Origin: an uncultured Bacteroidales bacterium
GTDB taxonomy: Bacteria; Bacteroidota; Bacteroidia; Bacteroidales; P3
DNA length: 53,660 nt
Direction of reading: 5' to 3'
Assembly (NCBI GenBank): GCA_905236645.1
Contig: CAJOMZ010000002.1
Span: forward strand, 1 to 53,660
Position 1 is the stretch's first letter, and each line of letters opens with the position of its first letter. A program made the position numbers and the translations under genes. The notes below the pieces were generated by a model, which saw nothing but the letters and a program-made list of their open reading frames with translations, was not told the origin of the DNA and did not search any database. Positions 26,823 through 34,249 of the stretch are shown piece by piece.

Positions 26823-26933
26823 TTAATAAATCATCATATTTTCTGTACCATCTTCTTCTATTGGATTAGGTGGGTTGATTTCTTCCATTTTTTCATCTAC
26901 AAAGTCAATCCATCCTTTGCTGTCTTTATCCAT
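26823..26933 (-). CDS. 36-aa peptide, possibly the front of a frameshifted small membrane protein
   Basis: Begins MDKDSKGWIDFVDEKMEEIN just 2 bp after the 355-aa gene and ends after 36 residues. In another frame the same region continues with RRWYRKYDDLLIFITCL and a hydrophobic run up to a stop near 26757. Joining the two frames would give a protein shaped like the 55-aa neighbour. Either this is a decayed gene or the visible peptide is real; I cannot tell. Confidence 0.4.
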   Translation of the reverse strand: MDKDSKGWIDFVDEKMEEINPPNPIEEDGTENMMIY

Positions 26934-26935
26934 AT

Positions 26936-28003
26936 CTAATTCAGTATTCCAACCTCATCGATAACAAGCCTTCTGTCCAATGTTATCCTTTTTTCTCTGC
27001 CCAAATAGCCAGTTATACAATAATTGTTAGCCAAGTCTTCGCTGAAGCGGCTCACGAAGGCAGCACGTATTCTACTGCATTTCTCGTTAATGGAATTCCG
27101 TGTAGTATCAACAAGTTCGTCAATACTTTGCTCCATTCTGTCAATATTCTCGCGATTTGATAGTCGACAATATATCTGCATCAACTCATCCTTGTAGAAA
27201 ATCATATCCTTGAATCGCATTCCCTCAGGATGCCTCAAGAAGAAAAAGAAAACAACTTTTGACAATGTGGGCATCGGTATCTCCATATTGTTGTAGTCTG
27301 TCAGAATGATACGGTAATCATTGGTGATACGGAGACGGCTTAGTTTGGCTTCGGGCAAAGAAATCAAATGTTTGATTACATATTCAGACACACCCTTCAG
27401 CTTAAGTTTTTCTATGCGTGTTTTAATCTCGCGTGCTATTTCGTAAACACTTTCTCTATCAGCATTATCTCTTGGGTCGTCAGGTGGGCAGTATTCATCT
27501 ATTGAACTGCAACGGATATCTTTGAAAGGATCAATGCTTAGTATTCTTTTCAGTCGCGCGAGAAACTGCTGGTCGTTTTCGTAATACAACGGCCAAAGCA
27601 GCACCGCCTCACAATCATCCTCCGTGTATTCATAACTGATCACCATAGGCACATCAGGTATCCAGTCTCGTTTATCCAATCTGCAAGCACACAATTTATT
27701 ATACATTTCTTGAATGTCGGCCCTGAAATCGCCTTTCTTGCCAACGAAATCAAAAGCAAGGTTTGGTCTATTGTAACGGATTATATTGTCCATCCCTTTT
27801 ACAATCCCTGGTAGGTATACGAATGATTTATTGATGTTGCAACATTTCTCTATTAATTCAAAATTGTCACTAATGTAACAATTCATACATTCATTCCACG
27901 CCGGTTCTATGTAAATCGTCATTCCGGAATAAAAGCTGAAAGGCGTTTTTTTGCTAAAAAAAGCCTTTTCTGGTTTCAATTTTGAAAAATCATTATTTTC
28001 CAT
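26936..28003 (-). CDS. 355-aa conserved Bacteroidales protein heading the accessory operon
   Basis: No signal peptide or membrane span. The first 150 residues are Cys-rich (MNCYISDN, KCCNINKS). A central helical part is followed by a conserved C-terminal block from about residue 240 (LSKVVFFFFLRHPEGMRFKDM, IDELVDTTRNSINEKCSRIRAAF) that I recall in several hypothetical Bacteroidales proteins. Its helical layout (a helix, then H-P-E-G and a short turn) could be a winged-helix-like module, but this is a guess. First gene of an eight-gene, minus-strand, AT-rich operon, preceded by a palindrome overlapping a -7 element. Confidence 0.75.
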   Translation of the reverse strand: MENNDFSKLKPEKAFFSKKTPFSFYSGMTIYIEPAWNECMNCYISDNFELIEKCCNINKSFVYLPGIVKGMDNIIRYNRPNLAFDFVGKKGDFRADIQEMYNKLCACRLDKRDWIPDVPMVISYEYTEDDCEAVLLWPLYYENDQQFLARLKRILSIDPFKDIRCSSIDEYCPPDDPRDNADRESVYEIAREIKTRIEKLKLKGVSEYVIKHLISLPEAKLSRLRITNDYRIILTDYNNMEIPMPTLSKVVFFFFLRHPEGMRFKDMIFYKDELMQIYCRLSNRENIDRMEQSIDELVDTTRNSINEKCSRIRAAFVSRFSEDLANNYCITGYLGREKRITLDRRLVIDEVGILN

Positions 28004-28061
28004 TGCTTTATTATTCTAATTGTCAACGTGTTTTTGCCTATCGCCGAATTCATATCTTTTG

Positions 28062-28069
28062 CAAAATTA
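28062..28069 (-). promoter_or_regulatory. Possible -7 element of the accessory operon
   Basis: TAATTTTG on the minus strand, about 60 bp before the ATG. No -33 element at proper spacing. Confidence 0.35.
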
Positions 28070-28094
28070 TATAAACTCTATTTTCTTATGATAG

Positions 28095-28116
28095 TTTTGC
28101 AAGGCTTGCAAAAATA
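28095..28116 (-). promoter_or_regulatory. Palindromic operator-like site with overlapping -7 element
   Basis: TTTTGCAAG-G-CTTGCAAAA (28095-28113) is a perfect 9-bp inverted repeat with a 1-nt centre. On the minus strand TATTTTTG (28109-28116), a good -7 match, overlaps its edge. A dimeric regulator bound here would block the accessory operon promoter. No regulator gene is adjacent, unless the 355-aa protein itself is one. Confidence 0.5.
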
Positions 28117-28174
28117 AAAACTTTACTTTTATAATTCATTGACATCCCTTTCGACACTTGGAATAGAACCAAAC

Positions 28175-28266
28175 AAAAAAGGCGTTGAATTATTCTTTTG
28201 TGTCTCTTATCAGTCTGAGGGCTCTGGTAAACCTTGCACTTGATAAGCGACAGAATAATTCACGCC
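28175..28266 (-). terminator. Long-stem terminator of the structured RNA region
   Basis: On the minus strand about 25 paired positions close directly onto TTTTTT (28180-28175). It separates the GNAT/serine palmitoyltransferase genes from the accessory operon. Confidence 0.6.
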
Positions 28267-28356
28267 CAGGGCGTGAACCTTCCGCTAGCTTATTCTCAGT
28301 GCTATAAATTTTACCAGAATTTTCAGACGAGAATATCGGGCGGTCAGCTCTTTTTT
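28175..28356 (-). ncRNA. Strongly structured RNA candidate (6S-like or switchable leader)
   Basis: A gene-free 180-bp stretch with dense, mutually competing pairings. Structure 1: 28181-28212 pairs with 28241-28266 (GGCGT/ACGCC, GAATTATTC/GAATAATTC, TGTC/GACA, CTTATCA/TGATAAG), ending in six U on the minus strand. Structure 2: 28213-28231 pairs with 28310-28328 (GTCTGA/TCAGAC, TCTGGTAAA/TTTACCAGA), enclosing 7 more pairs (28252-28258 with 28290-28296) and the perfect hairpin TTCACGCCC/GGGCGTGAA at 28259-28277. Structure 2 is a rod with a big internal bubble and an apical hairpin, the general shape of 6S RNA. The strand is taken from the U run. I see no clear promoter, so it could also be a long 3' UTR of the GNAT gene upstream. 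Confidence 0.5.
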
Positions 28357-28412
28357 ATATATACTTTATTACTTCATTTTTATTATGTTTATATCAAATA
28401 ATTTTTTATTAA

Positions 28413-29534
28413 CTAAATCTCTTTCCCGAACACGGCGCGCATCATCAGCGGCTCGGTCTCGTAGGTGGTGCCCCAGATTTTTTCGGCTTCGTTGCCGATG
28501 ATCTGGGGGTTGGTATAGGCCCAAACGACGTTGTTTTTGATGGCGTTGCGGTTCATCTCGGCGTAGTAGATAGAGTGCACGCCGCGTTTCTGCCATTCGG
28601 GGTGCACGCCGTTGAGCAGCAGGTCGATAGTGTCGTACTTGTGCAGGGCGTGCAGCAAATGGTACCAGCCAAAGGGGAACAGGTGTCCGTTGGCCTTCTG
28701 ATAAGCCTCGGTAAGGCTGGGGATGCTGAGGCCGAAAGCCACCAGATTGTCGTCCTTGTCGACAACGAAGTTGCAGAAATCCAGATTGATGAAAGGGAAA
28801 TACTCCTTTACGTATACATCGATTTCCTTCTCCGTCATTGGCACAAAGTCATAAAGGTCCTTGAAGGCATCGTTCAGCGTGTGGAAGAACTTGCGGGCGT
28901 AGGGATAGACCTCTTTGCGCTTCTTGAAGCGCAGCAACTTGAGGTTGTAGCGCTCGAGGATAAGCTGGTTGATGCGAGCCACCTTGTCGGGTATCGGCTG
29001 GCTGGCCGGCATCTTGTACTGCTGCCAGCGGCAAAGAATCTTGCAGTCCAGACGTTCGATGAAGTCAATATAGTACTTCGGATTGTAGAGCGTGCTGAGG
29101 TTCTGGCGGGCATCGAAGCCTTCAATCACCCAGCATTCCTTGTCCATATCGGTGAAGCCGAAAGGACCCTCTATTTCTGTCATCCCTTTGCTACGGCCAT
29201 ATTCCACAACCTTGTCGAACAGGGCCTTGCAGACGTCGAAATCCTCAACGAAGTCGAACCATCCGAAACGCACAGCCTTCTTGTTCCAGTGCTGATTAAC
29301 TGTATGGTTGATGATTGCCGCCACGCGGCCCACAACCTTGCCGTCGACGGTGGCAAGATACATCTGCAGGTCGCAGTGTTCAAGCGAGGGGTTCCTGTCG
29401 GTCAGCAGTGCCCGCTCGTCGCGGTTCAGCGGCGGCACGTATGTAGGCACATCTTTAAAGAGTTTGTTTGGAAATTCAATGAATCTGTTAAGGTCGCGAC
29501 GACCGTTGACTTCACTAATAACAATGTTCTCCAT
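28413..29534 (-). CDS. GNAT-like N-acyltransferase family protein next to serine palmitoyltransferase
   Basis: 373 aa, cytoplasmic. The sequence opens VNGRRDLNRFIEFPNKLFKD and contains a first GNAT-like half (YLATVDGKVVGRVAAIINHT) and a second half with PEWQKRGVHSIYYAEMN, the acyl-CoA pyrophosphate-binding motif A. So it looks like a duplicated GNAT fold, the type often annotated only as hypothetical in Bacteroidota. Its neighbour upstream is serine palmitoyltransferase, as in other Bacteroidales; a role in sphingolipid acylation is an attractive inference but not shown by sequence. An attenuator-like hairpin touches its start codon. Confidence 0.8.
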   Translation of the reverse strand: MENIVISEVNGRRDLNRFIEFPNKLFKDVPTYVPPLNRDERALLTDRNPSLEHCDLQMYLATVDGKVVGRVAAIINHTVNQHWNKKAVRFGWFDFVEDFDVCKALFDKVVEYGRSKGMTEIEGPFGFTDMDKECWVIEGFDARQNLSTLYNPKYYIDFIERLDCKILCRWQQYKMPASQPIPDKVARINQLILERYNLKLLRFKKRKEVYPYARKFFHTLNDAFKDLYDFVPMTEKEIDVYVKEYFPFINLDFCNFVVDKDDNLVAFGLSIPSLTEAYQKANGHLFPFGWYHLLHALHKYDTIDLLLNGVHPEWQKRGVHSIYYAEMNRNAIKNNVVWAYTNPQIIGNEAEKIWGTTYETEPLMMRAVFGKEI

Positions 29535-29589
29535 AAAAAAAGCGAAAGGACTTTAAAGCCTCCTCAAAGACCCCAAAGTCCTTAAGGAC
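29535..29589 (-). terminator. Attenuator-like terminator abutting the GNAT start codon
   Basis: On the minus strand AAGGACTTT pairs with AAAGTCCTT (29575-29583 with 29546-29554), followed by TCGC and seven T, and the ATG of the GNAT gene comes immediately after. The palindrome GTCCTTAAGGAC (29578-29589) uses part of the same arm and could form instead. No promoter is visible between the two genes. Confidence 0.6.
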
Positions 29590-29611
29590 GCTGGTTGTTA
29601 AATTGTTTTTT

Positions 29612-30796
29612 TTACAACAATCCTAATTTCTTGAAGCACTTGACTGTCTTTTCTACCGCAAAATCCACCTGCTCTATAGTGTGCGTGGCCATCCAAGCAA
29701 GGCGAATGAGCGTGTCCTCGGGCGGCACGGCTGGCGATATGACCGGATTTACAAAGACACCTTCGTCGAGCAGCATCTTCGTAACCATAAAAGTCTTCTC
29801 GTTGTCGCGCACATAGAGAGGAATGATGGGTGTCTCAGTATTGCCAATCTCAAAGCCTGCCTCACGGAACGATTTGAGGGCGTAGTTGGCCACTTTCCAC
29901 AGGTTTTCCTGGCGTTCTGGCTCGCTGCGCATAATCTCGATGGCGGCTATTACCGATGCGGTCGCCGACGGCGGAATGCTGGCTGTGAAGATGTAGGGGC
30001 GCACATTGTGGCGCATCCAGTTGATGGTATCTTTGTCTGCTGCGATAAAGCCGCCGATGGAAGCGAGCGATTTTGAGAAGGTACCCATAACGAGCTCCGT
30101 CTTGTCGAGCAGATTGAAATGGTCGGTAACACCCCGTCCCTCGCGTCCGAAAACGCCCAAGCCGTGGGCCTCGTCGACCATAAGCGTAGCCTGGTATTTA
30201 TCGCACAGCACCTGCATTTCAGGCAGCTTTGCCACATCGCCCTCCATACTGAAAACACCATCAGTCACCACCAGCTTGGCGGCGTCCAAGGGGCAGCGCT
30301 GCAACACGCGCTCCAAGTCTGCCATATCGTTATGGCGATACTTCAGAGTATTGGCGAAAGTAAGGCGCTTGCCCTCAATGATAGAGGCGTGGTCCATCTC
30401 GTCGAAGATAACATAGTCGTTGCGGCCCGTAATGCAAGGGATAACACCCGAATTGGCCTGAAAGCCTGCCGAGAACAGCATAACGCCATCCTTGCCAAGG
30501 AAATCGGCCAGGATGCCTTCAAGTTTGTGATGTATGTCCAAAGTGCCATTAAGGAACGGCGAGCCGGCGCAGCCCGTACCGTACTTGTCGATAGCGGCCT
30601 TCGCAGCCTCTTTAATCTTCGGATGGTTAGTAAGACCCAAATAACTATTGGAACCAAGCATCAGGATGCGCTTTCCATTCATTGTCACCATAGTGTCCTG
30701 ATCGCTCGAAATCTCTCTAAAATAAGGATATACGCCCTTGGCTTTTACCTCTTGGGGCGCAGTATACTTGGAGAGTTTTTGTTGCAGTGGTTTCAT
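29612..30796 (-). CDS. spt: Serine palmitoyltransferase
   Basis: 394 aa, full length. PLP enzyme of the alpha-oxoamine synthase family that condenses serine with an acyl-CoA to 3-ketosphinganine, starting bacterial sphingolipid synthesis. Seen: MLGSNSYLGLTNHPKIKEA, GTGCAGSPFLNGTLDIHHKLE, DEMDHASIIEG, TDGVFSMEGDVAKLP, VDEAHGLGVFGREGRG and the PLP lysine in MGTFSKSLASIGGF. The GSPFLNGT and N-terminal details match the Bacteroides/Porphyromonas sphingolipid enzyme better than 2-amino-3-ketobutyrate ligase or BioF, though these relatives are the alternatives. On the minus strand, followed after 77 bp by the GNAT-like gene. Confidence 0.92.
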   Translation of the reverse strand: MKPLQQKLSKYTAPQEVKAKGVYPYFREISSDQDTMVTMNGKRILMLGSNSYLGLTNHPKIKEAAKAAIDKYGTGCAGSPFLNGTLDIHHKLEGILADFLGKDGVMLFSAGFQANSGVIPCITGRNDYVIFDEMDHASIIEGKRLTFANTLKYRHNDMADLERVLQRCPLDAAKLVVTDGVFSMEGDVAKLPEMQVLCDKYQATLMVDEAHGLGVFGREGRGVTDHFNLLDKTELVMGTFSKSLASIGGFIAADKDTINWMRHNVRPYIFTASIPPSATASVIAAIEIMRSEPERQENLWKVANYALKSFREAGFEIGNTETPIIPLYVRDNEKTFMVTKMLLDEGVFVNPVISPAVPPEDTLIRLAWMATHTIEQVDFAVEKTVKCFKKLGLL

Positions 30797-30862
30797 TAAA
30801 AGACTAATTATATAATAGTTTAAGAGTGCAAAATAACAAAAAAAAATCGGAAAAACACGTTG

Positions 30863-31711
30863 TTATTCCGATAAAAATTTGAAAAGATGCGACGTGAGCC
30901 GGCTTGCACCTATTCTAAAATTCTGGTTGTTAGTAGTTTTACCTTCAAATATTTTTTTGTGCAAAAGGTAAAAAACCAAGGCGTCAGAGGGGTTGGAAAT
31001 GCCTCCTGCAGCCTTAAAGCCGACAGCTTTTTTAGATATTTTTATATAATTTTGCACTGCCGTCAGCATAATATACGCCGCTTCAGGGGTGGCACCGACA
31101 GGAATCTTGCCTGTCGATGTCTTGACGAAATCGGCTCCTGCCTCAAGCACCAGCATTGATGCTTTATAAATATTTTCAGGCGATTGCAGCTCGCCCGTTT
31201 CAATGATGACCTTCAGCAAGGCATCGTTTCCGCACGCTTCCTTTGCGGCAGCGACCTCGTCAAAGACAGCCTGGGTGTCGCCCGTCAAGAAATAGCCCCT
31301 GTTTATCACAAAGTCAACCTCTTCGGCACCCTCTGCAACGGCACATCTTACTTCCTCTGTCTTAATGCGTTGCGGTGTCTGTCCAGCAGGAAAACCGCCT
31401 GCTACCGACGCAACCCTTATACCGCTACCCTCCAACTCCTTCTTGGCAACGCCTGCAAAGCAAGGATAGACGCACACCGAAGCCACGTGCCTCTCCTTGC
31501 CATCGGCAAGGCACATCCCGCGTGTTGCACGGCAGAATGCCTCGACCGAAAGTCGCGAATCAGCCCCGTTAAGCGTTGTGTTGTCTATGCACGTAAATAC
31601 TTCGCCGAGCAATTCTTTCCGCTCTGAATCAGACATTTCACCGACACCTGCCTCTATCTCGGCCATACATCCCCGAAAGGCACCGGGGTCATAAACATAA
31701 TCATTTACCAT
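30863..31711 (-). CDS. deoC: Deoxyribose-phosphate aldolase
   Basis: 282 aa. Cleaves 2-deoxyribose-5-phosphate into acetaldehyde and glyceraldehyde-3-phosphate in deoxynucleoside catabolism. Seen: CIDNTTLNGADS, VASVCVYPCF, VASVAGGFPAGQTP, EEVDFVINRGYF, the Schiff-base lysine in ADFVKTSTGK, and GFKAAGGISN with the second active-site lysine. Length fits the longer DeoC type of Bacteroidota. Its start overlaps the stop of the LutB-like gene by 11 bp, so both come from one minus-strand transcript with rpiB. Confidence 0.96.
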   Translation of the reverse strand: MVNDYVYDPGAFRGCMAEIEAGVGEMSDSERKELLGEVFTCIDNTTLNGADSRLSVEAFCRATRGMCLADGKERHVASVCVYPCFAGVAKKELEGSGIRVASVAGGFPAGQTPQRIKTEEVRCAVAEGAEEVDFVINRGYFLTGDTQAVFDEVAAAKEACGNDALLKVIIETGELQSPENIYKASMLVLEAGADFVKTSTGKIPVGATPEAAYIMLTAVQNYIKISKKAVGFKAAGGISNPSDALVFYLLHKKIFEGKTTNNQNFRIGASRLTSHLFKFLSE

Positions 31712-32858
31712 TCTCTAATGTTTTCTTGTACGACTTGGCAAAAGCCTCCTTGCTGAACGCCGGAATACGGTGCGATTTACGGTAGTCGGACGAAATGAAC
31801 TTGCACATCAGATGCTTCTTGATGAACGGCGACGAATTCAGTTTTGCACGGCTTTTCAGCATTTTACGCATAGCGCCCAACTGCCGCCTTTCCTCCTTGT
31901 CCAGCCCGCCCTCGGCGATAAGCAGATGGCGCGATTCCACTATCATCTCGCGTATCGGCAGCGATAAAGGACACACCTCCTCGCAGCGTCCACACAGGGT
32001 GCAGGCATACATAACGTGCCTGTAGCTCTCCATAGTCTCGAGATAGGGCAGCGTCACGTTTGCCATAGGTCCTGCAAAGACATTGTTGTAAGGCTCCTCG
32101 CTAATGGTTTGGAAAACAGGACAGACATCATTGCACCGGCCACAGTGCAGACACATCATCGACTGGCGTATCTCCTTGTTCGTCAACAGCTGCGAACGCT
32201 GATTGTCAATAATAAAGAGGTAGTTGTTACAATTGTCCGACCCCTTGAAAATAATCATATCCTGCCTGCCGCAACCCGAGTTGTACGAGACCAACTGCCG
32301 ATACATATCCGCCCAGTCGCCGCTGCACAAAACTCTGTCTATAGTAGTGAAGAAGACGTTGGTTTTGCAGTTCGTAAGGCGTTCAAGGCTGTTGTTTGTC
32401 TGGTTCATCAGAAGTATGGCCCCGGTGTCCGACAGCAGCCTGTCGGCATTGAAGAACTGCATATCGCCGTCCTCCGCCAGGGCAATCTTCTCGTCACGCA
32501 GGAAATACTTGATTCCCAACTCGCGGAAAATCGTGGAATTGTTGATATTGGGCAGGCGCACAGACTTGACCTTGTGCACCTTGAACAATTTCTTCAAACT
32601 CTCGAAAACATCATTGTAGTCGGTTGCCCAAAACACCGCGTTGTGCTTGTTGGCAAAATGGTTCTCGAAGCGCGTCAGCTCCTCGTCAAGGTTCTCCACC
32701 GTATGCCTCAACGCCGCCTTGAACCGCGGAATGGCAGAGCCGCTGATGTCGAAATCCGTTTCATTATCAGCGTTCAGAGCAAAACGTCGTGCACCGGCAT
32801 TCGCCTCGATAGCCTTCTCTGACAAATCCAAGAAGTTGTTATAGAAATCGTCGTTCAT
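31701..32858 (-). CDS. LutB-like protein: LUD domain plus two 4Fe-4S clusters
   Basis: 385 aa. The N-terminal half reads like the LUD fold of lactate-utilisation proteins (EELTRFENHFANKHNAVFWATD, GAILLMNQTNNSLERL). The C-terminal half has two ferredoxin-type cysteine sets, CLHCGRCNDVCPV and CTLCGRCEEVCPL, and a basic tail. LutB normally works with LutA and LutC in lactate oxidation; neither partner is adjacent here, where the neighbours are deoC and rpiB. So the electron-transfer partner and substrate are open. It lies 1 bp after rpiB. Confidence 0.85.
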   Translation of the reverse strand: MNDDFYNNFLDLSEKAIEANAGARRFALNADNETDFDISGSAIPRFKAALRHTVENLDEELTRFENHFANKHNAVFWATDYNDVFESLKKLFKVHKVKSVRLPNINNSTIFRELGIKYFLRDEKIALAEDGDMQFFNADRLLSDTGAILLMNQTNNSLERLTNCKTNVFFTTIDRVLCSGDWADMYRQLVSYNSGCGRQDMIIFKGSDNCNNYLFIIDNQRSQLLTNKEIRQSMMCLHCGRCNDVCPVFQTISEEPYNNVFAGPMANVTLPYLETMESYRHVMYACTLCGRCEEVCPLSLPIREMIVESRHLLIAEGGLDKEERRQLGAMRKMLKSRAKLNSSPFIKKHLMCKFISSDYRKSHRIPAFSKEAFAKSYKKTLENGK

Positions 32859-32859
32859 C

Positions 32860-33303
32860 TTAAACCAACAACTTATTGATTTTCTCTACGCGGCGCTGGT
32901 GACGTCCACCTTCGAAGGGTGTTGAAAGGAAAATATCGACAATCTTCAACGCCAGATCCTCCGGAATGAATCTTGCAGGCAAAGAGACGATGTTGGCATC
33001 GTTGTGCTGCCGGCCAAGCTGCGCAATCTCCTCGTTCCAGCACAGCGCGCAGCGTACATTCGGGTATTTGTTGACAGTCATCTGCACCCCGTTGCCCGAG
33101 CCGCAGATAACGATGCCCCTCTTGTAGTCGCCACGGTTGACGGCGCTGCCCACCTTGTGCGCAAAGTCAGGATAGTCTACACTATCGTTCGAGAATGTAC
33201 CAAAGTCCTTGGCCTCAATGTTTTTCGAGGCCAGAAACTCCTTGACCTTCTCCTTCAGCTCAAAGCCCGCGTGGTCGCAAGCTATAGGTATAATTTCATT
33301 CAT
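32860..33303 (-). CDS. rpiB: Ribose-5-phosphate isomerase B
   Basis: 147 aa from ATG 33303 (MNEIIPIACDHAGFELK); an in-frame ATG three codons upstream (33312) is also possible. Interconverts ribose-5-P and ribulose-5-P. Seen: CDHAGFELKEKVKEFL, DYPDFAHKVGSAV, GIVICGSGNGVQMTVNK (G-S-G-N-G in place of the common G-T-G-I-G, usual in Bacteroidota), and RCALCWNEEIAQLGRQHNDANI. First gene of the minus-strand run rpiB - LutB-like - deoC, with its own promoter on the edge of the gene-free gap. Confidence 0.96.
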   Translation of the reverse strand: MNEIIPIACDHAGFELKEKVKEFLASKNIEAKDFGTFSNDSVDYPDFAHKVGSAVNRGDYKRGIVICGSGNGVQMTVNKYPNVRCALCWNEEIAQLGRQHNDANIVSLPARFIPEDLALKIVDIFLSTPFEGGRHQRRVEKINKLLV

Positions 33304-33333
33304 ACAGTTCATTTTACACTTTGATAACTTTTG

Positions 33334-33363
33334 CAAAATTACGATAAAAAAGCGACTTGCAAA
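33334..33363 (-). promoter_or_regulatory. rpiB promoter
   Basis: On the minus strand TTTG (33360-33363), an 18-nt spacer and TAATTTTG (33334-33341), about 30 bp before the ATG. Confidence 0.7.
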
Positions 33364-33387
33364 ACATTGATGCCACAAAAGATTCAA

Positions 33388-34241
33388 TAATTATCACCAA
33401 TCCTACTTATCTGCCTAAACATTAACTTCTTATAGTTTTATAAACAATGCATTGTTTAATACCTGGTGAAAAGCCCTGAATTACAATGTTGATAAACAAC
33501 GATGCCCGGCTGATGTTGATTAGTGTTAAGAAAACATCCATTTTTCAAAAGAAATAATCACAGAAACAAACATAAAACGAAATGAACAAACAGCTGTTCA
33601 CAGCTGAATAAACAGGCTGTTCATTAAATCATAAGTCAATGAATAGTCAAACATTATCCGGTGAAAAGCACAAAAAAAACAGTGGATAAAATCACCGCAA
33701 AACACAGGCGAAAACGAGATACTAACAAATTAACACCCTAAAAAAACAAAAGAAAAAAAATTTTATATCCTTTTAATTATTTTAGCTTCGCTTCGAAGCC
33801 AAACAATAGTCGATAATCACAAACCAGTCAACTTTACCCAATCCGATGCCTAAAAAATGACACCCTGAATCAGCCATTCAAACACCGCCTCATTTCCAGT
33901 ACATTAAGGTACCAACTCCGTCCGTTGTACAATATATGTACAATACTTGTACAATATTTGTACGTTTACCAATTGTACATATATTGTACAAGTAATATAT
34001 TGTACAACGGACGGAGTTGGTACGGTCCAAATACGGTTTTTGGACGAGGAAAAAAGGCCAGACGTGGCGACGGAATAGCGGCAGGCTGTCAACAGGGTTT
34101 TGCGTCGGCAGGCATCGGAAATGGCGGCCACAACGCCGGATGTCGCATAAATGGTTTTCCGGCATCATTGACGAGGACAACGGATAAGAATGTAAAAAGT
34201 GGATAAAAGAGTGTTTAAAGAGAGTATTAAAAATATTTTCG
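33388..34241. other. Candidate chromosomal replication origin (oriC)
   Basis: Almost 1 kb with no gene, AT-rich, between divergent gene runs (minus to the left, plus to the right). It holds DnaA-box-like 9-mers: TTATCAACA (33487-33495, minus), TTATCCACT (33681-33689 and 34198-34206, both minus) and TTATAAACA (33438-33446, plus). There is also a very AT-rich tract near 33720-33790, a TGAACA/TGTTCA palindrome cluster at 33581-33625, and the GTAC-repeat inverted element. Three parS sites are within 18 kb. None of this proves initiation; it is an inference from converging signs. Confidence 0.5.
33909..34023. repeat. Iteron-like GTAC array inside perfect 29-bp inverted arms
   Basis: Arms 33909-33937 and 33995-34023 are perfect reverse complements (begin GTACCAACTCCGTCCG). 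Between and within them seven GTAC-centred units of the type TTGTACAATAT occur, starting at 33927, 33938, 33949, 33960, 33975, 33986 and 34002, that is at 11-bp steps apart from two of 15-16. Each unit is itself near-palindromic. A phased protein-binding array or a cruciform-prone element; not a CRISPR. Confidence 0.85.
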
Positions 34242-34249
34242 TATCTTTG
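34242..34249 (+). promoter_or_regulatory. -7 element of the nadA promoter
   Basis: TATCTTTG followed by C, about 72 bp before the nadA ATG. A standard -33 is not seen. Confidence 0.5.

Noticed and set aside
24488-28003. Calling the accessory operon a known phage-defence or toxin system
   Set aside because: No toxin, nuclease, TIR, protease or immunity motif could be identified in any of the proteins; only a function-free description is justified.
33925-34010. Short repeats resembling a CRISPR array
   Set aside because: Units are 11 bp, near-palindromic and lack spacers of constant size; no cas genes. Reported instead as an iteron-like array.
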